NCBI GenBank assembly: GCA_946811185.2
Contig: OX328112.1
Coordinates: 18,085,215 to 18,149,214, forward strand
Source: Hippopus hippopus
Taxonomy: Eukaryota > Mollusca > Bivalvia > Cardiida > Cardiidae
Length of the DNA: 64,000 bases
Direction of reading: 5' to 3'
Numbering within the stretch: the first letter of the stretch is position 1; every line of letters starts with the position of its first letter. The notes beneath the pieces are model-generated. The model saw only the letters and a list, made by a program, of their open reading frames with translations, searched no databases and was not told the origin of the DNA. Both the position numbers and the translations under genes were made by a program. Positions 63,770 to 64,000 of this stretch are shown here, piece by piece.

Positions 63770-64000
63770 GCCCATACATCGCTTAACTAATCAAATGGGC
63801 CCTTTTAGTAAGGAAAAATAGATGAAACCATGCCATTCAAAGGTTGGTTGTAACAGAGTAGTGAATAGGGTAGTCTGATCTTGATCTATGCAGCTACAAA
63901 AGCAACACAACTTGTGGCTAGGGCTGCAAGATGCCAAACCAAATGAATATTGCATTAGACTTTTAAATAGCTTTTCATGTCAAACATACTTTCTTATCAT

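Overview
This window is animal genomic DNA: long repeat-rich introns, GT-AG splice sites, AT-rich background and no operons. The repeats point to a bivalve mollusc, most likely a venerid-type clam. They include tandem-repeat elements resembling bivalve 'pearl' (non-autonomous Helentron-like) elements with ACGG microsatellites, several tRNA-derived SINE types, and a dense population of palindromic MITEs. The species call is an inference from repeat style, not from a marker gene.

Two protein-coding genes can be reconstructed. On the minus strand, 23 coding exons between 42165 and 6174 encode almost all of RAB3GAP1, the catalytic subunit of the Rab3 GTPase-activating / Rab18 exchange complex. 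They give 1083 residues in one phase-consistent frame, and only the very short N-terminal exon is missing. On the plus strand, four exons between 54782 and 62328 encode a complete 205-residue SLX9 (FAM207A) ribosome-biogenesis protein. The two genes are divergent, with about 12.6 kb of repeat-filled DNA between the first recognised exon of each. They belong to different processes (membrane traffic and 40S ribosome maturation), and nothing in the window suggests a shared function.

Layout: 1-6100 is repeats (SINE, a hairpin-ended element, three pearl-like arrays). 6174-42165 is RAB3GAP1, whose introns hold most of the MITE copies, a mariner relic (17266-18262), a 1.9 kb pearl-like array (11396-13325), a SINE with an internal minisatellite, and several long hairpins. 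42200-54770 is intergenic or first-intron DNA. It includes a nest in which a non-LTR retrotransposon relic was split by a pearl-like element, itself split by a hAT-like element with a near-perfect 8-bp target duplication. 54782-62328 is SLX9, with another pearl-like element ending 15 bp before one of its splice acceptors. 62340-64000 is MITEs and a minisatellite.

The most interesting pattern is not a gene. At least four unrelated-looking repeat families share one terminal design: AACAAGAG followed by a hairpin at one end, and at the other end a (G)AGCTAA(AA) terminus, which in the two tandem-array families follows directly on a second hairpin. The internal sequences are completely different. 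This looks like one mobilisation machinery carrying different cargo arrays.
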